Assembly: GCF_004614235.1 (NCBI RefSeq) | Contig: NZ_SPVH01000006.1 | Span: 806,001 to 870,000 of the forward strand | Direction: 5' to 3' | Origin: Brevundimonas intermedia | GTDB lineage: Bacteria > Pseudomonadota > Alphaproteobacteria > Caulobacterales > Caulobacteraceae | Length of the DNA: 64,000 bases | Part shown: piece after piece, positions 15,498 to 25,183 of the stretch | Numbering within the stretch: the stretch's first letter is position 1 | How the letters are laid out: every line of letters begins with the position of its first letter | Notes under the pieces: model-generated | Database searches by the model: none | Told to the model about the DNA's origin: nothing | What the model saw: only the letters and a program-made list of their open reading frames with translations | Translations under genes and position numbers: made by a program

Positions 15498-18400
15498 TCA
15501 GGTCACTGGCGTGGCGCTCATGCGCTCCAGCAAGGCGCGCAACTGGTCCGACGAATAGGGTTTGCGCAGCAGGGGCCAGGTCGTGTCGGCCAGCACCGCA
15601 TCCACATCCTCGCCGACATAGCCCGAGGTTAGGGCGATCCGCAGCTCCGGCCACTCGACCGCCGCCGTGCGCGCCAGTTCCACCCCGCTCATGCCGCCGG
15701 GCATGACCACATCGGTCAGCATCACGTCGAAGCGGTCGGCGTTTAGGAACTTCAGCGCGTCGTCGCCATTCTCGGCCCAGTCGACCTCAAGCCCGAAACC
15801 TTCCAGGATTTCCAGCGCCACGGCGGCGACGCCGGGATCGTCCTCGACCAGCAACATCCGCCCGCCCTCAGCCAGGGGCGCGTCGTCCCCGTACGCCGCG
15901 ACCGGCGCCGCCACCGCATCCTCGGCGGACAGGGGCGGCAGATAGAGACAGATCTCGGCCCCCTCTCCCGGCTCGGACTCGATATGGACGCCGCCGCCAG
16001 ACTGGCGCGCGAATCCATAGACCTGGCTGAGGCCCAGGCCCGTGCCCTTGCCGACGCCCTTGGTGGTGAAGAAGGGTTCGAACACCCGATCGCGGATCTC
16101 GGGCGACATGCCTTCGCCATTGTCGGACACGGCGACGCAGACATAGTCGCCGGGCGGCAGTTCTGCGACCTGCCCGGCCTCGACCGTGCAGGCCCGCGTC
16201 TGGACGGTGATGCGCGCATGACGGCTCTTGGCCCCCGTCACATCGCCCAGGGCGTCGCGGGCGTTGACGATCAGGTTCAGCAGCGCCGCCTCGAACTGGG
16301 CCGGGTCCACATTGGCGCGCGCGCCGCCGCGCTTCAGCTTTACCTTGAAGTCCACCGCCTCTCCGACGGCGCGACGCAACAGGGGTTCGCTCTCGCGGAT
16401 CAGGGCGTTCAGGTCGATCGGCTCGGGCCTCAGGGCCTGACGTCGCGAGAAGGCCAGCAGCTGGTGCGTCAGGCTCTCGCCACGGCGCGCGGCCGCCAGA
16501 GCCGCCTCGCCCAGCTTCTTGCGCTTGGCCGGATCGTCGCTGCGCAGAATGATGTCCAGGGCGCCGATCACCACGGTCAGCAGGTTGTTGAAGTCGTGGG
16601 CCACCCCGCCGGTCAGTCGCCCGACCGCCTCCATCCGCTGGGCGTGCACCAGCTGGGCCTCGGCCTGGGCCTTGTCGATCAGCGCCTCGTCGACCCGCTC
16701 CGCCAGCAGTTCGTTGATCCTTTTCAGATCGTCCTCGGCGCGCTTGGCGTCGGTCACGTCCAGGCAGGCGCCGACATAGCCCTGGAACTGTCCCGAGGCG
16801 TCGAAGCGGGGCACGCCCTCGTTGCGCAGCCAGCGCAGACCCAGCAGCGGGTGGTTGACCCGCGTCAGGGCCTCGAACCGATCCCTGGCCTCGAAAGCCC
16901 GCATGAAGGCGGCGACGAACACGCCCTCGTCGTCCGGGTGGATCAGGGTGCGCCAGCTGTCGGGCAGATGGCCGTCGGCCTCGACCCCGAAGAAGGTGCG
17001 ATAGCGCCTGTTGGCGAACACCATCTGGGCGGCGTCGTCGCTCATCCAGATCAGGGCCGGCGCGCTGTCGGCGACGATGCGGAACCGATTTTCCGATTCC
17101 TCCAGCCTGGCCTGGGCCGCCCGCATGTCGGTCACGTCGAAGGCGACGCCGACGAAGCCGACGACTTCGGACCCGTTCAGACGCGGGCGCGAGAAGGACT
17201 TCAGCCAGCGCCACTCGCCGTCGTGACGCCGATAGCGGGCCTCCAGCGAAAACGGCTCGCGGGTCGCTTCGCCCGACACGGACTCCGCCAAGATGCGGGG
17301 CTGGTCGTGGGGATGCAGCGCCTCGCGCCAGTCGAGGGCGCGGACGGTTTCATAGTCCGCGCCATAGAAGTCGACATAGGCCTGGTTGACGAAGGCGCGG
17401 GTGCGGTCCTGCTGCGTGACCCAGATCAGCACCGGGGCCGTGTCTGCGATGGCGCGGAAACGTTGCTCGCTCTCGCGGGTCTCGTTCTCGGCGCGGGCGC
17501 GCTCGACTTCGGCCCAGGTCCTGGCGGCGACCTCCTCGACCAGAGTCACCTGCGCCTCGGTCCAGCGACGCGGCGTCGCGGAATGAACATAGAGAAAGGC
17601 GCGCAGCCGTCCCGTGCGGATCAGGGGCGCGCGGATCAGGGCGCGGGTTTGTATGGCGTCGAAGGCGTCGGCGAAGGCGGCCGTGCGGGCGTCCTCCCGG
17701 ACGTCTTCGATCTGGATCGTGCGGCCTTCCGCAAGGTCCGCGATCAGGCCTTCGCCGAAGGCGTTCAGGCTGAACTGCCCCTGGGCGCTGGCGACGCCTG
17801 CGGTCCAGTCGCGGCTCATGGACACGATGCCCGCCGCCTGGTCCACCTCGCCATAGCCGACCCTGTCGGCGTCCAGTACGGCGCCCAGGGCGCTCTCGAC
17901 ATCGGCCATGATCTCTTCGGGATCGGTCAGGTCGCGCAGCCGGTCGCTGAGGTCCAGAAGGAAGGCCTGACGACGCTCAGCGCGCGCCGCCGTCTCCAGC
18001 GCCTCGCGCGTCTCCGTCACGTCGAACGAAATCCCGGCATAGCCCAGGAAGACGCCCTGGCCGTCGAAGCGGGGTCGCACGATGGCCCGCATCCAGCGCC
18101 AGAGGCCGTCCTGCCCCTGTATCCGCGCCTCCATCTCGAAGGGCTTGCGATCCGCCGCCCCCGCCTTCTCCGCAGCATTGACGGTCTCAAGATCGTCGGG
18201 ATGCACAGCCGACTTCCAGCCGCCTTTGCGCAGTGTCTCCACGCTGAGGCCATGCAGGGCGAAGACGGCCGCATTGACGAACTCGAACTCGCCGTTGGCG
18301 TCCAGCAGCCAGATCGGCGAGGGGGCCGTGTCGGCCAGCAATCGGAACCGCGTCTCGCTTTCGCTCAGTCGCGAAATGGCGCTGCGTAGCGAGGCGCCCA

Positions 18401-18791
18401 CGGCGGAGATGAACAGACCGACGAGCACGAAATTCCAGGTCGCCGCGCCGCCGATGGCGTCCAGGATGCCGTCTCGGCCGGTGGCCGTGATGGCGACGAT
18501 CGCCCAACCGCCCCCTGTGCAGACAGCCAGGGCGGCGAGTGCGCCGGTCCAACCGCCCGCAAGCGCCGCCAGGGTGACGGCCGGCAGCAGGATGGTGAAC
18601 CCTGTCACCTCGCCATACAGCGGAGAGGCGGCCGCCCGGACGACCAAACCCAGCAGGGCGATGCCGACCCCGATCAGCACGCGACGCAGCGGCGACATCG
18701 TCGGCAGGCGCGCCAAGCCGACAAGCCAGCGATCCATGCCCGCGATACGCCGTTTCGATACGCCTGCGCTCATACCGTTGGTTCGCCCCAT
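15498..18791 (-). CDS. Membrane hybrid sensor histidine kinase (PAS-GAF-PAS-PAS-HisKA-HATPase-REC)
   Basis: 1097 residues. About four membrane helices (residues 35-140) with [24 protein letters not shown] resemble the KdpD-type DUF4118 sensor region. PAS1 (about 145-270), GAF (about 275-430), PAS2 (about 440-560) and PAS3 (about 565-690) follow. The phospho-acceptor H-box is [11 protein letters not shown]. The ATPase boxes are [15 protein letters not shown] and [10 protein letters not shown]-terminal receiver holds LLVEDDPG and [12 protein letters not shown] with the phospho-Asp. It probably senses an internal or redox cue and passes phosphate through its own receiver to an unlinked partner. 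An ATG six codons in is an alternative start. It is divergent from the cell-wall hydrolase downstream. Confidence 0.93.
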   Translation of the reverse strand: MGRTNGMSAGVSKRRIAGMDRWLVGLARLPTMSPLRRVLIGVGIALLGLVVRAAASPLYGEVTGFTILLPAVTLAALAGGWTGALAALAVCTGGGWAIVAITATGRDGILDAIGGAATWNFVLVGLFISAVGASLRSAISRLSESETRFRLLADTAPSPIWLLDANGEFEFVNAAVFALHGLSVETLRKGGWKSAVHPDDLETVNAAEKAGAADRKPFEMEARIQGQDGLWRWMRAIVRPRFDGQGVFLGYAGISFDVTETREALETAARAERRQAFLLDLSDRLRDLTDPEEIMADVESALGAVLDADRVGYGEVDQAAGIVSMSRDWTAGVASAQGQFSLNAFGEGLIADLAEGRTIQIEDVREDARTAAFADAFDAIQTRALIRAPLIRTGRLRAFLYVHSATPRRWTEAQVTLVEEVAARTWAEVERARAENETRESEQRFRAIADTAPVLIWVTQQDRTRAFVNQAYVDFYGADYETVRALDWREALHPHDQPRILAESVSGEATREPFSLEARYRRHDGEWRWLKSFSRPRLNGSEVVGFVGVAFDVTDMRAAQARLEESENRFRIVADSAPALIWMSDDAAQMVFANRRYRTFFGVEADGHLPDSWRTLIHPDDEGVFVAAFMRAFEARDRFEALTRVNHPLLGLRWLRNEGVPRFDASGQFQGYVGACLDVTDAKRAEDDLKRINELLAERVDEALIDKAQAEAQLVHAQRMEAVGRLTGGVAHDFNNLLTVVIGALDIILRSDDPAKRKKLGEAALAAARRGESLTHQLLAFSRRQALRPEPIDLNALIRESEPLLRRAVGEAVDFKVKLKRGGARANVDPAQFEAALLNLIVNARDALGDVTGAKSRHARITVQTRACTVEAGQVAELPPGDYVCVAVSDNGEGMSPEIRDRVFEPFFTTKGVGKGTGLGLSQVYGFARQSGGGVHIESEPGEGAEICLYLPPLSAEDAVAAPVAAYGDDAPLAEGGRMLLVEDDPGVAAVALEILEGFGLEVDWAENGDDALKFLNADRFDVMLTDVVMPGGMSGVELARTAAVEWPELRIALTSGYVGEDVDAVLADTTWPLLRKPYSSDQLRALLERMSATPVT

Positions 18792-18974
18792 CAGCGTCGC
18801 GTTTGCGAAGCTGGAACGCAGCTTTACACCTTGCGTTTCGGGCGACCACCCCCGTTGCGCAGCGGGGGTCGCCGTAACGACGGTCGCCGGATCGCCGGAA
18901 AATGGCCTATAAGTCCGAATAGATGCGCGGTTTCAGCGAGCGGCGATTGCGCCGATCGCGGCTGTGGACGGTGA

Positions 18975-20156
18975 ATGACCCTGTTGCCCTGGAAGACCAT
19001 GTGGACGGCGCTGCGGCGTTCGGCGGCGGCCTTGCCTGCGGCCGGCGCGGTGCTGGGCGTCGCCATGGCCGCCGGGTCGAGCGTGCGCCCGGACGTGGAC
19101 CGTACTGCCGAGGCCGTGTCGCGCATCACCGGCGGCGATCTGGGCGAGGGCGGGCTGAACGCGATCAAGGGCCGTCTGACCCCGTCGCAACTGGCCCTGG
19201 CCATGCGGCACGATCCCAACCTGCTGCAGCCGGCCCTGTATGGACTGACGCCGGGCTGGGAAAGCCTGACCCTGGCGGGCAAGCCGGGCCTGGAGCCGGG
19301 CAAGAGCGGGCTGGAGGCCCAGCGTTTGAACGCCGCCTTGGCGCCCGCGTCCGGCGCGCTGCGTCCCGCCCTGCCGTTCGTGTTCAAGGGCAGCGCCGAT
19401 GATCGTCGACGGGCTCTGCGCTGCCTGACCCAGGCCGTCTATTTCGAGGCGGCGCTGGAGCCGGACAGCGGTCAGGCCGGCGTGGCCCAGGTGGTGCTGA
19501 ACCGGGTGCGCGATCCCAACTACGCCAACACCGTCTGCGGCGTGGTGTTCGAGGGCGCCGAGCGGACCACGGGCTGCCAGTTCAGCTTCACCTGCGACGG
19601 CTCGCTGGCCCAGGCGCCGGTCGGCTGGGCCTGGGATCGGGCGCGCAAGGTCGCGGAAAAGGCGTTGAACGGCGAGGTCGCCCAGCAGGTCGGCACCGCC
19701 ACCCATTATCACGCCGACTATGTGCATCCCTGGTGGGCGCCGACGGTGGCCAAGGTGACGCAGATCGGCGCGCACATCTTCTATCGCTGGAAGGGCGTCT
19801 ATGGCGAGACCGCCGCCTTCCGCAAAGTCTACAACGGCCGCGAGCCGGTCATCGACGAGGCGCGCTTCTCGCGGCCCCGCCTGACCATCGCCGCCGGCGC
19901 CGCGACCGGCGGCCCCGATCCGGACGCCCCGGCCAAGGACGCCCCCTTGCGCACCGTCGAGGTCGATGGTCAGCAGCGTGTCGTCGGCGTGGTCAGCCTG
20001 GGCGGACGCCGCCTGCCGACCCGTGACGAGGTCGCCGCCATCAACGCCCGCCTGACCGCCCTGGAACGGCCCGCAGCCGCGCCCAGGCCCGCCGCCCCTG
20101 CGCCTGAGGGCGTGGCGACCATGGACGTCGAAGAAGTCGGTCGTCCCGCGAACTGA
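18975..20156 (+). CDS. Cell wall hydrolase, SleB (Hydrolase_2) family, second copy
   Basis: 393 residues. It has a short cytosolic start, a membrane or signal helix (ALPAAGAVLGVAMAAGSS), a linker, and the catalytic domain with LTQAVYFEAALEPDSGQAGV, VVLNRVRDPNYANTVCGVVF and TGCQFSFTC. A long Pro/Ala-rich C-terminus follows (APRPAAPAPEG). It shares domain order and key motifs with the copy at 13029-14180, so the two are paralogues. In this copy the motif around the catalytic Glu reads YFEAALEPDSG instead of YEARGEGGDG. It probably remodels peptidoglycan in the periplasm. It is divergent from the hybrid kinase across about 180 bases containing a GC-rich hairpin (18841-18873). Confidence 0.87.
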   Translation: MTLLPWKTMWTALRRSAAALPAAGAVLGVAMAAGSSVRPDVDRTAEAVSRITGGDLGEGGLNAIKGRLTPSQLALAMRHDPNLLQPALYGLTPGWESLTLAGKPGLEPGKSGLEAQRLNAALAPASGALRPALPFVFKGSADDRRRALRCLTQAVYFEAALEPDSGQAGVAQVVLNRVRDPNYANTVCGVVFEGAERTTGCQFSFTCDGSLAQAPVGWAWDRARKVAEKALNGEVAQQVGTATHYHADYVHPWWAPTVAKVTQIGAHIFYRWKGVYGETAAFRKVYNGREPVIDEARFSRPRLTIAAGAATGGPDPDAPAKDAPLRTVEVDGQQRVVGVVSLGGRRLPTRDEVAAINARLTALERPAAAPRPAAPAPEGVATMDVEEVGRPAN

Positions 20157-20194
20157 GATCCCGCATTGCAACGCTATGACCGATCTGGGCATTG

Positions 20195-22174
20195 ATGCAT
20201 GTGCCCGGACATTTCCTGCCCGACGAGGACGCCTGCTTGACCCACCCCGAAGTCGAATGTCCTAGGTGGGACGAGGCTGACCGCTTGAGAGCGCTCAAAC
20301 AATATGGCGTGCTGGACACGACGCCCGAGGCGTCGTTCGACGACCTCGCCAATCTGGCCGCGCGCCTCTGCGAGACGACCATGGCCGCCGTCAGCCTGGT
20401 CGACGCCGAGCGTCAGTGGTTCAAGGCCGAGATCGGCCTGGGCGCGCGCGAAACACCGCGCCCTCTGTCCTTCTGCGCCCACGCCATGCTCGCCGACGAC
20501 GCCATGGTCGTGAAGGACGCACTTCTGGACCCCAGGTTCGCCGACAACACGCTGGTGACGGGCGCGCCGCATATCCGCTTTTATGCCGGCCATCCGCTGA
20601 AGACGTCGGACGGCGTGTCGCTGGGCGCGCTCTGCGTGCTGGACGAAAAGCCGCGTCCCGAAGGCCTGACCGAACTTCAGGCCATGGCGCTGAAGACCTT
20701 GGCCGATCAGGTCATGACCCAGCTGGAACTGCGCCGCGCCCTGCTGGAGCGGGACCGCAGCCAGCATACCGCGCGTCTGGCGATGGAGGCCTCGGCCTAT
20801 GTCGGCGCATGGGACTGGGACATCACCCGAAATCTGGTTGTAGCCGACGAACGGTTCGCCCGGATGTACGGCGTCGATGCAGTCGCCGCCCAGGACGGCG
20901 CGCCGATCGAGATGTTCACCGCAAGCGTCCACCCCGACGACGCCGCCCGCGTCCACGACGAGATCGAGCGCGCAAAGTCCGGCGAGGGCGTGTTCCTGAG
21001 CGAATACCGCCTGACCAGCAACGGCGCGGTGCGCTGGGTTCTGGCGCGCGGTCAGGTCTATTTCGACCGCGCGGGCGAGGCTGTTCGCCTGCCCGGCATC
21101 GCCGTGGACATCACCGAGCGCAAGCAGATCGAGACCGATCTCGCCGAGACCGCGCGGGCGCTGAGCGAGAGCGAGACCCGCTTCCGCGTCCTGGCCGACG
21201 CCATGCCGCAGATGGTCTGGTCGACCCTGCCCGACGGCTTCCACGACTACTACAACGCCCGCTGGTACGAGTTCACGGGCGTCCCGGCCGGTTCGACGGA
21301 CGGCGAGGGCTGGAACGACATGTTCCACGCCGACGATCAGGAGCGGGCCTGGGCGGTGTGGCGGCATTCGCTGGACACCGGCGAGCCCTATGAGATCGAA
21401 TACCGGCTGAAGCATCACAGCGGCGTCTATCGCTGGACGCTGGGACGGGCGGTCGCGGTGCGCGACGAACAGGGCGAGATCACCCGCTGGTTCGGCACCC
21501 TGACCGACATCGACGAGCTGAAGAAGCTGGAACAGGGCCGCGAGCTGGTCAGCCAGGAGCTGAGCCACCGGATCAAGAACATCTTCGCGGTGATCACGGC
21601 GTTGGTCGCCCTGTCGGCGCGTCAATACCCCGAGGCCAAGGCCTTCTCCGCCTCCTTGCGCACCCGCATCGCCGCCCTGGCCCGGGCGCACGAGTTCGTG
21701 CGGCCGCACACAGAGACGTCAAAGCCGACGGTCGGCGCCACGACGCTGCATTCCTTCCTGTCGGACCTGTTCAAGGCCTATGCCGACGAGACGGGCGCCC
21801 CGCGCGTCAGGATCACGGGAGACGACGCCGTGTTCGACGATCAGGCCGCGACCTCGGTCGCCCTGTTGTTTCACGAACTGGCGACCAATGCGGCCAAATA
21901 CGGGGCCCTGTCCGAAAAGGGCGGCATTGTCGCCCTGTCCACCGCGCGCAACGAGGATCGGTTCGTCCTGACCTGGAGCGAAAGCGGCGGCCCGACCCTT
22001 CAAGGCGAGCCTACGCGCACCGGCTTCGGCTCCTCCCTGGCGACATTGTCGGTCCAAGGACAATTGGGCGGACGGCTGGAACGCGAATGGCGCGATGAAG
22101 GTTTAAGGGTCATCGTCGATCTGCCGGCGACGGCGCTTTCACGTCGAAGGGCTGCAAGCGGTGTCAGAAATTAG
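20195..22174 (+). CDS. Soluble GAF-PAS-PAS HWE-family histidine kinase
   Basis: 659 residues, no membrane segment. Domains run GAF (about 25-175, YGVLDTTPEASFDDLANLAA), PAS (about 190-310, GAWDWDITRNLVVADERFARMYG), PAS with PAC (about 325-450) and an HWE/HisKA_2 kinase core (from about 450). The kinase core shows SHRIKNIFAVITALV with the phospho-His, and the N-box ELATNAAKYGALS. HWE kinases are frequent in alphaproteobacteria, often in light, redox or general stress pathways. The lone receiver directly downstream is the likely partner. The start is uncertain: no strong ribosome site precedes ATG 20195 or the TTG one codon earlier. Confidence 0.92.
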   Translation: MHVPGHFLPDEDACLTHPEVECPRWDEADRLRALKQYGVLDTTPEASFDDLANLAARLCETTMAAVSLVDAERQWFKAEIGLGARETPRPLSFCAHAMLADDAMVVKDALLDPRFADNTLVTGAPHIRFYAGHPLKTSDGVSLGALCVLDEKPRPEGLTELQAMALKTLADQVMTQLELRRALLERDRSQHTARLAMEASAYVGAWDWDITRNLVVADERFARMYGVDAVAAQDGAPIEMFTASVHPDDAARVHDEIERAKSGEGVFLSEYRLTSNGAVRWVLARGQVYFDRAGEAVRLPGIAVDITERKQIETDLAETARALSESETRFRVLADAMPQMVWSTLPDGFHDYYNARWYEFTGVPAGSTDGEGWNDMFHADDQERAWAVWRHSLDTGEPYEIEYRLKHHSGVYRWTLGRAVAVRDEQGEITRWFGTLTDIDELKKLEQGRELVSQELSHRIKNIFAVITALVALSARQYPEAKAFSASLRTRIAALARAHEFVRPHTETSKPTVGATTLHSFLSDLFKAYADETGAPRVRITGDDAVFDDQAATSVALLFHELATNAAKYGALSEKGGIVALSTARNEDRFVLTWSESGGPTLQGEPTRTGFGSSLATLSVQGQLGGRLEREWRDEGLRVIVDLPATALSRRRAASGVRN

Positions 22175-22237
22175 CCTTATGTTGAAACCTATCGGGCAAA
22201 CCCGCATTGTGTACGTTCCCGAGCACAAGCATCACCC

Positions 22238-22645
22238 ATGACCGCGCGTATCCTCATCATAGAAGACGAAGCTCTCGTCGCCATGGAGCTGCGCTTCGTC
22301 CTGGAAGATCTGGGACATGAAGTCCTCGGGGTCGCCGCGACCGCAAAGGCCGCGCTCGACCTGGTGCGCGAGAACGACGTGGACCTGGCTCTGGTCGATA
22401 TCCACCTGTCCGACGGCCCCACCGGAATCGGTTTGGGTCGCGAACTGGGCCAGGACATGGGCGTTTCCGTACTGTTCATGACGGCCAACCCCGGCATGGT
22501 GCGCGACGGCGTCGCCGGCACCATCGGCGTGCTTTCCAAGCCTACCGACGAACATGCGGTCCAGACCGCCGTGGACTATGCCCTGCGCCGCCGTCACGGC
22601 GAGCCGGTCGAATACGCGCCGCCAGGTCTTCAACTCTTCGCCTGA
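22238..22645 (+). CDS. Single-domain response regulator
   Basis: 135 residues forming one receiver domain with no output domain. The acidic pair (IIEDE, about residues 10-11), phospho-acceptor Asp54 (ALVDIHLSDG), the switch Thr83 (FMTAN) and Lys102 (SKPTD) are all present, so it should be phosphorylated. It follows the HWE kinase by 63 bases on the same strand. Lone receivers next to HWE kinases usually act as phosphate shuttles or sinks, or bind a protein target; no DNA-binding function is expected. Confidence 0.93.
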   Translation: MTARILIIEDEALVAMELRFVLEDLGHEVLGVAATAKAALDLVRENDVDLALVDIHLSDGPTGIGLGRELGQDMGVSVLFMTANPGMVRDGVAGTIGVLSKPTDEHAVQTAVDYALRRRHGEPVEYAPPGLQLFA

Positions 22646-22715
22646 CCGCTTCCAAGGCGGTTGCGGTCGCTGCGATGCGGCATATGTCGAGGGCTCCCCA
22701 CAGGAGACCTCCCCC

Positions 22716-23675
22716 ATGACGACCCTGACCAAACGCAAGCTCGGCTCCAGCGGCCTGAACATCGCTCCCCTGGTGTTCGGCGGAAACGTCTTCGGCTGGA
22801 CGGCCGATGAGGCGACGTCATTCGCCCTGTTGGATGGGTTCGTCGAGGCCGGCTTCGACGCCATCGACACCGCCGACGCCTATTCGCGCTGGGTTCCGGG
22901 CCATTCGGGCGGCGAGAGCGAGGTCATCATCGGCAAATGGCTGAAGGCGCGCGGGCGACGTGACAACGTCAAGATCCTGACCAAGGTCGGCTCGGACATG
23001 GGCCAGGGCCACAACGACCTGTCGCCGGCCTGGATCGAGACGGCGGTCGAGGCGTCGCTGCGCCGGCTCCAAACCGACTATATCGACCTGTACCAGACCC
23101 ACTGGCCCGACCCGAAGACGCCGCAGGAAGAGACCCTGCGCACGCTCGACAAGCTGGTGAAGGCGGGCAAGGTGCGGGCCATCGGCACGTCGAACCATTC
23201 GGCCAAACAGGTCAGCGAGGCGCTGGCGATCTCCGACCGCGAAGGCCTGGCCGCATATGCGACGATCCAGCCGCACTACAACCTCTACAGCCGCGACACC
23301 TTCGAGGGCGGGTTGCAGGACCTGGCGGTCGAGAAGGGCCTGGGCGTCATCACCTATTTCAGCCTGGAAAGCGGCTTCCTGACCGGTAAGTACAAGACCG
23401 TCGATCAGATCGCCGGGACCAAGCGCGAGGGAATGCTGAAGGACAAGTTCGACGAGCGCGGCGTGCGCATCCTGGCGGTGCTGGACGCCGTGGCCCAGAA
23501 GAACGAGGCCACCTCCGCTCAGGTCGCCCTGGCCTGGCTGCTGGCGCAGCCGGGCGTGACCGCGCCCATCGTCAGCGCGACCTCGACCGAGCAACTGGCC
23601 GACACGCTGAAGGCGGCGACCCTGACGTTGTCGGACGAGGATCTGGCGGAACTGACGGAGGCGTCGGCTTACTGA
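22716..23675 (+). CDS. Aldo/keto reductase
   Basis: 319 residues of the NADPH-dependent AKR barrel. The catalytic Asp and Tyr lie in FDAIDTADAYSRW, the Lys in VKILTKVGS, and the His in LYQTHWPDP. NADPH-binding segments are IQPHYNLYSR and IVSATSTEQL. The family reduces aldehydes and ketones; the closest style (GGNVFGWTADEATSFALLD) is the YajO/Tas-like group, with no substrate readable. The ATG at 22716 follows AGGAGA with suitable spacing. It is convergent with trxB across 16 bases. Confidence 0.92.
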   Translation: MTTLTKRKLGSSGLNIAPLVFGGNVFGWTADEATSFALLDGFVEAGFDAIDTADAYSRWVPGHSGGESEVIIGKWLKARGRRDNVKILTKVGSDMGQGHNDLSPAWIETAVEASLRRLQTDYIDLYQTHWPDPKTPQEETLRTLDKLVKAGKVRAIGTSNHSAKQVSEALAISDREGLAAYATIQPHYNLYSRDTFEGGLQDLAVEKGLGVITYFSLESGFLTGKYKTVDQIAGTKREGMLKDKFDERGVRILAVLDAVAQKNEATSAQVALAWLLAQPGVTAPIVSATSTEQLADTLKAATLTLSDEDLAELTEASAY

Positions 23676-23691
23676 TGCCGAAGGATCGGGG

Positions 23692-24699
23692 TCACCAGAC
23701 CCCGATCTTCTCCGCCTCGGCGTGGCTGATGGGGTTGTGGGCCTTGGCGTGGTCTTCTTCGGCGAGGAAGCGGCTGACTTCCAGGGCGGCCATACAGCCC
23801 ATGCCGGCGGCGGTGACGGCCTGGCGATAGATGTCGTCGGTCACGTCGCCTGCGGCCCAGACGCCCTCGATCTCGGTCGAGGCCGTGCCGGGCTTGACCC
23901 GCAGATAGCCGCCGGCGTTGGTTTCCAGCTGACCCTTGAACAGTTCCGACGACGGGGCGTGGCCGATGGCGATGAAGACGCCGTCGGCGGGGATGTCCTG
24001 CGTCGAGCCGTCCTGAACGTTCTTCAGGCGCACGCCCGTGACGTTCTTGGCCATGCCGTCGACGACGCCGACGATCTCCTCGATGGCCGAGTTCCAGATC
24101 ACTTCCACCTTGGGGTGGGCGAACAGGCGGTCCTGCAGGATCTTCTCGGCGCGGAACTCGTCGCGGCGGTGAACGACCGTGACCTTGGACGCGAAGTTGG
24201 TCAGGAACAGCGCCTCTTCGACGGCGGTGTTGCCGCCGCCGACGACCACGACGTCCTTGCCGCGATAGAAGAAGCCGTCGCAGGTGGCGCAGGCCGAGAC
24301 GCCGAAGCCCTGGTAAGCGGCCTCGCTCTCCAGCCCCAGCCACTTGGCCTGGGCGCCGGTGGAGATGATGATGGTCTCGGCCAGGATCTCGTCGCCGCCG
24401 TCCAGCTTTAGCTTGAACGGGCGTTGCGACAGGTCGGCGGAGACGACGATGTCGTGGATGACCTCGGTCCCGACATGCAGGGCCTGGGCCTGCATCTGCT
24501 CCATCAGCCAGGGGCCCTGGATGGTGTCGGCGAAGCCGGGATAGTTCTCGACGTCGGTGGTGATGGTCAGCTGGCCGCCGGGCTGGATGCCGGCGATGAC
24601 GACGGGGTTCAGCGAGGCGCGGGCGGCGTAGATGGCGGCGGTCCAGCCGGCGGGGCCGGAACCGATGATGGCGACGCGAACGGTACGAGCTTGGGTCAT
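23692..24699 (-). CDS. trxB: Thioredoxin reductase (NADPH)
   Basis: 335 residues. An N-terminal FAD fold (VAIIGSGPAGWTAAIYAARA) is followed by the redox-active CATC in GVSACATCDGFFYRG and the NADPH fold VVVVGGGNTAVEEALFL with HRRDEFRAEK. The C-terminal FAD motif is GVWAAGDVTDDIYRQ. It passes electrons from NADPH to thioredoxin for ribonucleotide reductase and disulfide repair. Length and motif order are fully normal. It is divergent from a small glycine-rich protein. Confidence 0.96.
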   Translation of the reverse strand: MTQARTVRVAIIGSGPAGWTAAIYAARASLNPVVIAGIQPGGQLTITTDVENYPGFADTIQGPWLMEQMQAQALHVGTEVIHDIVVSADLSQRPFKLKLDGGDEILAETIIISTGAQAKWLGLESEAAYQGFGVSACATCDGFFYRGKDVVVVGGGNTAVEEALFLTNFASKVTVVHRRDEFRAEKILQDRLFAHPKVEVIWNSAIEEIVGVVDGMAKNVTGVRLKNVQDGSTQDIPADGVFIAIGHAPSSELFKGQLETNAGGYLRVKPGTASTEIEGVWAAGDVTDDIYRQAVTAAGMGCMAALEVSRFLAEEDHAKAHNPISHAEAEKIGVW

Positions 24700-24768
24700 G
24701 GCCCCTATTTAGGGGCTGATTCCCGTTTGCGCGATGATAGTCTCGTCTGACGAGAAGGGGAGATGGGG

Positions 24769-25068
24769 ATGACCAACAAGGGTGCAGCCTTTTTGCCGAT
24801 CGGGATCGGCATGGGGGTGTCGATCGGGGTGGCGCTGGGCGTGGCGCTGGACAACATCGGCCTGGGTCTGGCCCTCGGCACGGCCATCGGATCGGGCCTC
24901 GGTGTGGCGCTGATGGGCGCGGTCAACGCCAAGGCCAGCCCCGCCAAGAAAGGCGATGGGTCGGACGGGGGCGGCGCGGTGATCCCGTCCTCGGACACGC
25001 ATCATCAGGGCGGCCATGACGGGGGCTCGGATGGCGGCGGGGATGGCGGCGGCGGCGCGGGCGACTAA
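24769..25068 (+). CDS. Small membrane protein with glycine-rich tail
   Basis: 99 residues. The N-terminal half is one long hydrophobic glycine-zipper stretch (IGIGMGVSIGVALGVALDNIGLGLALG and beyond) that could form two packed helices. The C-terminal half is hydrophilic, rich in Gly, Asp and His (near HHQGGHDGG), possibly metal-binding but low-complexity. AAGGGGAG ends six bases before ATG 24769, which I prefer over an ATG two codons earlier that lies against the ribosome site. The family is not recognised. A short palindrome with a T-run (25090-25110) may terminate it. Confidence 0.65.
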   Translation: MTNKGAAFLPIGIGMGVSIGVALGVALDNIGLGLALGTAIGSGLGVALMGAVNAKASPAKKGDGSDGGGAVIPSSDTHHQGGHDGGSDGGGDGGGGAGD

Positions 25069-25183
25069 ACGCCACTGTATTTTTTTGAGTGCACTTTAGT
25101 GCAGATTTTTGCGAGCCATTCTTAAAGCGCTTCCCGGGCCGTGGATCGACCCTAGGTCACGCCTGCGTCAGGATCGGACGTCG

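Noticed and set aside
15984-18389. 801-codon frame opposite the hybrid kinase
   Set aside because: The kinase shows seven ordered domains. The opposite strand shows only repeated Gly/Ala/Arg/His-rich sequence.
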